Below, in pieces: positions 6,488-9,375 of a DNA stretch of 9,375 bases. Source of the DNA: Asaia bogorensis (GTDB lineage Bacteria > Pseudomonadota > Alphaproteobacteria > Acetobacterales > Acetobacteraceae); contig CAMCEP010000095.1 of NCBI GenBank assembly GCA_945873675.1, forward strand, positions 1-9,375. The letters are read 5' to 3'. The notes beneath the pieces were generated by a model. That model did no database searches. It was not told the DNA's origin and saw only the letters and a list, made by a program, of their open reading frames with translations. Position 1 is the stretch's first letter; each line of letters opens with the position of its first letter. The position numbers and the translations under genes were made by a program.

Positions 6488-9375
6488 ATGATGTCCAAGC
6501 TTTTTGTCGATCGGCCGCGTTTTGCGATTGTGATCGCCATTCTGACGACGATCGCCGGGTTGATATCACTCCTGAAAATCCCGGTTGCGCAATTTCCCGA
6601 TATTGTACCACCGCAGGTGCAGGTGACGGCAAATTTCCCCGGTGCCTCGGCCGAGGTGGTGGAAGCTACCGTGGCACAGCCCCTGGAAAGCCAGATCAAT
6701 GGCGTTGATGGCATGATCTATATGCAGTCAACCAGCGGCAATGATGGTTCCTATTCGCTCAATATCTCATTCCGGGTCGGGTCCGACCCGGATCAGAACA
6801 CCACCAATGTGAATAACCGCGCGCAATTGGCGCTGGCGCAATTGCCGCAGGAAGTGCAACGCCTGGGCCTTACCGTGCGCAAGAAATCCTCGGCGCTGTT
6901 GCAGGTTATCACCATCCGGTCGGAAAGCGGCGCGCAAGACCCGCTTTTCATCAGCAATTACGTCACCATCAATGTGCTGGATGCGCTGCGCCGCGTGCCC
7001 GGCGTGGGTGATGCGCAAATGTTCGGCACGCGCGATTACGCCATGCGCGTCTGGTTCCAGACCGATCGGCTGACAGCGCTGGGCCTGACACCAAATGATG
7101 TGATTGGCGCGATTCAAAAGCAAAATCAGGTGGCCCCGCTTGGGCGCATTGGCGCCCAACCCATGAGCAGTGATGCTTCCTATCAGCTCAACATCACCAC
7201 CACCGGGCGCCTGACCAATACAGATGAATTTGGCGCCATCATCATCCGCGCCAATCAGGATGGCAGTGTGCTCAGGGTGCGTGATGTCGCACGGCTGGAA
7301 CTTGGCGCCTGGAATCAGGATATAGAAACGCGGCTGAATGGCCGTGATGCGCTTCTGGTGCAGATCTTCCTCTCCCCCGGTGCCAATGCGGTTGGTGTGG
7401 CGGATTCGGTTGCCACCACCATGCGCCAGCTTTCGCAGCGCTTCCCGGCTGGGCTTGGCTATGAAGTCACTTATGACACGACAGGCTTCGTCAAGCTCAC
7501 GATTCATGAGGTGATCAAGACACTGGTGGAAGCCTTTGTGCTGGTGGTGCTTGTGGTCTTCCTGTTCATCGGGTCCATTCGTGCCACCATCATTCCGCTG
7601 ATCGCTGTGCCGGTCAGCCTGATCAGCACCTTTGTTGTACTGAATGCCATGGGGTATTCGGCCAATACCGTATCCTTGCTCGCCATGGTGCTGGCGATTG
7701 GCATTGTGGTGGATGACGCCATTGTGGTGGTGGAGAATGTCGAAGCCACCATGGAACACCATCCGGAGCTTTCGGTACCGGAAGCCACGAAGCTTGCCAT
7801 GGAAGGGATCACGGCGCCGATTGTTGCCATTACCATGGTGCTGCTTTCGGTCTTTGTGCCGCTTGCGTTCATCCCTGGTATTTCCGGCGAATTATTCCGA
7901 CAATTCGCGGTTACCGTCAGTGTGGGCATGTTGTTTTCCGCGATCAACGCGCTGACGCTATCACCCGCGCTTTGCGCCATTTTGCTGAAGCCCCATCACG
8001 GCGCCAAAACCGGCATTATGGGCAAGCTTTCCGCCTTTATTGACGCGGTGCGTGATGGCTATGGCGCGATTGTTGCCCGGCTGGTGCGGCTTTCGGCGAT
8101 TAGCCTGGTGCTGCTGGGTGTTTTCGTCGCCGGCATTTTGGGCGTGGCCAGCCGCACCCCAACCGGCTTCCTGCCGCAGGAAGACCAAGGCGCCTTCTTC
8201 GTTGAAATGCAATTGCCCGATGGCGCATCGCTTAATCGCACGCGGGAATTGAGCCAGCAGGTGGAAGGCATTATTCAAGCGCTGCCCGGCATTCAGGCAG
8301 TGCAGACGGTGACAGGCTATTCCATGCTGAATGGCTTGGCCCAGGCCAATAGTGCCTTTTTCATTGTAACACTGAAATCTTTTGAAGAACGCACGGCGCC
8401 CGAGGCTAAGGTAACGGCGCTGATCGCCGCCGTGGCGCGCGGCGCCGCGCAAGTGCCGGCGCTGGTGGTGCCCTTCAACCTGCCACCCATTATCGGCCTT
8501 GGGACCGGCGGCGGCTTCCAATATCAATTGCAAAATCTGGAAGGCCGGCCGGTGGCGGAAATGGCAGCCGCCATGCGTGGCTTGGTGATTGCAGCCAATC
8601 AGGACCCGGCGCTCAGCCGCGTCTATTCCACCTTCTCGGCCAATGCGCCTTCCGTATTTCTGGAATTGGACCGGGATCGCGCGCAGGTACTTGGCGTTTC
8701 CATCAGCGATGTCTTCGCCGCGCTGCAAAGCGCCATGGGCGGGTCTTACGTCAATGACTTCAACCTGTTTGGCCGCGGCTGGAAAGTAAGCCTGCAGGCA
8801 GAGGCCGGGGATCGTGCCTCGGTTGAGGATATTTTCCGGGTGCATGTGCGCAATCGCAATGGCGATATGGTGCCGATCCGGGCCCTTGCCGATATTCGCG
8901 TTGATTTCGGCCCGCAAAGCATTGTGCGCTACAATAATGTGCGCAGCCTGACGGTGAATGGCGAACCCGCTGCGGGGCGCAGCAGTGGCGATAGTCTTGC
9001 CGCCATGGAACGCATCAGCGCCACAACCTTGCCGCAAGGCTATTCTTATGAATGGACCGGCACGGCCTTTCAGGAAAAAGCGGCATCCGGTCAAACCGGG
9101 ATGATCCTGGGCCTCGCGGTGCTATTCGCCTTTCTGTTCCTGGTCGCACTTTATGAAAGCTGGACCATCCCGGTGCCTGTGCTGCTTTCGGTTGCGGTTG
9201 GGGTGCTGGGGGCGATTGCTTCCATTAGCGCGGCCGGGCTTTCGCTTGATCTTTATGCGCAGGTCGGGATTGTGGTGCTGATCGCACTTGCCGCCAAGAA
9301 CGGCATTCTGATCATCGAATTCGCCAAGGAACAGCGCGAATTGCACGGCAAATCCATCCAGGAAGCGGCGGTACT
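6488..9375 (+). CDS. RND multidrug efflux pump, AcrB/MexB-type (3' end cut by window edge)
   Basis: An inner-membrane proton-driven trimeric exporter of the HAE-1 family; 962 residues are visible of about 1040-1050 expected. The start is ATG 6488 or the adjoining ATG 6491. TM1 lies at about 10-28, followed by [16 protein letters not shown] and the porter domain. TM2-TM6 span about 343-498 and include [17 protein letters not shown], whose Asp409/Asp410 correspond to AcrB Asp407/408 of the proton relay. [16 protein letters not shown] and [12 protein letters not shown] match AcrB closely. TM7 is at about 538-556, then [13 protein letters not shown] (from 559). A second porter half with a Gly-rich segment ([12 protein letters not shown]) follows. 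TM8-TM10 are at about 870-946, with [17 protein letters not shown] containing Lys937, equivalent to AcrB Lys940. TM11-12 are off-window. No frameshift or stop was seen. An outer-membrane factor may follow. The substrate range cannot be predicted. Confidence 0.97.
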   Translation, partial: MMSKLFVDRPRFAIVIAILTTIAGLISLLKIPVAQFPDIVPPQVQVTANFPGASAEVVEATVAQPLESQINGVDGMIYMQSTSGNDGSYSLNISFRVGSDPDQNTTNVNNRAQLALAQLPQEVQRLGLTVRKKSSALLQVITIRSESGAQDPLFISNYVTINVLDALRRVPGVGDAQMFGTRDYAMRVWFQTDRLTALGLTPNDVIGAIQKQNQVAPLGRIGAQPMSSDASYQLNITTTGRLTNTDEFGAIIIRANQDGSVLRVRDVARLELGAWNQDIETRLNGRDALLVQIFLSPGANAVGVADSVATTMRQLSQRFPAGLGYEVTYDTTGFVKLTIHEVIKTLVEAFVLVVLVVFLFIGSIRATIIPLIAVPVSLISTFVVLNAMGYSANTVSLLAMVLAIGIVVDDAIVVVENVEATMEHHPELSVPEATKLAMEGITAPIVAITMVLLSVFVPLAFIPGISGELFRQFAVTVSVGMLFSAINALTLSPALCAILLKPHHGAKTGIMGKLSAFIDAVRDGYGAIVARLVRLSAISLVLLGVFVAGILGVASRTPTGFLPQEDQGAFFVEMQLPDGASLNRTRELSQQVEGIIQALPGIQAVQTVTGYSMLNGLAQANSAFFIVTLKSFEERTAPEAKVTALIAAVARGAAQVPALVVPFNLPPIIGLGTGGGFQYQLQNLEGRPVAEMAAAMRGLVIAANQDPALSRVYSTFSANAPSVFLELDRDRAQVLGVSISDVFAALQSAMGGSYVNDFNLFGRGWKVSLQAEAGDRASVEDIFRVHVRNRNGDMVPIRALADIRVDFGPQSIVRYNNVRSLTVNGEPAAGRSSGDSLAAMERISATTLPQGYSYEWTGTAFQEKAASGQTGMILGLAVLFAFLFLVALYESWTIPVPVLLSVAVGVLGAIASISAAGLSLDLYAQVGIVVLIALAAKNGILIIEFAKEQRELHGKSIQEAAV

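Noticed and set aside
6767..7762. Long antisense open frame (331 codons) inside the RND pump gene
   Set aside because: It mirrors the coding frame of a clearly conserved AcrB-type gene. Its His/Gln/Asp-rich translation has no recognisable domain.
7961..9094. Long antisense open frame (377 codons) opposite the second half of the pump gene
   Set aside because: Same reason: the sense strand encodes conserved RND motifs throughout, and the antisense product shows no family features.
1..9375. CRISPR array, tRNA/rRNA genes, insertion sequence or phage signatures
   Set aside because: No regularly spaced repeats, RNA-gene landmarks, transposase/integrase motifs or terminal inverted repeats were noticed. 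Nearly all bases fall in recognised genes.

Overview
The window looks like chromosomal DNA from a GC-rich Gram-negative bacterium, most likely an alphaproteobacterium. The evidence is lipid A/Kdo biosynthesis genes in the order DUF374 acyltransferase, waaA (kdtA), lpxK, together with two separate envelope export systems. A rhodospirillalean or Acetobacteraceae-like source is my guess from gene order and composition only. Coding is dense and both strands are used. I see no tRNA, rRNA, CRISPR array, insertion sequence or phage gene.

Left third (1-1977, minus strand): a tightly overlapped cluster reads tetR, then a DevB-type membrane fusion protein, then a DevC-type ABC permease that runs off the left edge. 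Both junctions are 4-base start/stop overlaps. Such systems normally also have a DevA ATPase, which would lie beyond base 1. Just ahead of tetR is a perfect 14-bp palindrome (1992-2005) inside a plausible promoter. This is good evidence that the TetR protein controls its own operon.

Middle (2009-5130, minus strand): three lipopolysaccharide genes read in the order DUF374 acyltransferase, waaA, lpxK. The first two overlap by 4 bases. A 159-base gap with no convincing gene separates waaA from lpxK. LpxK phosphorylates the lipid A disaccharide and WaaA adds Kdo sugars to the resulting lipid IVA. The DUF374 protein is probably an acyltransferase acting in the same envelope pathway. The tetR promoter overlaps the lpxK stop codon and no terminator is visible there, so lpxK transcripts could run into the efflux operon.

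Right part (5304-9375, plus strand): a divergent intergenic region (5131-5303) separates the LPS genes from an RND efflux pair. This is a periplasmic adaptor lipoprotein followed 5 bases later by an AcrB/MexB-type inner-membrane pump, truncated by the right edge after about 962 residues. The proton-relay aspartates and lysine present in the window are intact. No outer-membrane channel or dedicated regulator for this pump is inside the window.

The genes belong to well-known families. I found no clearly undescribed system. The points most worth checking are the tetR operator/promoter, the association of a DevBC exporter with lpxK, and the kdtA-lpxK gap.
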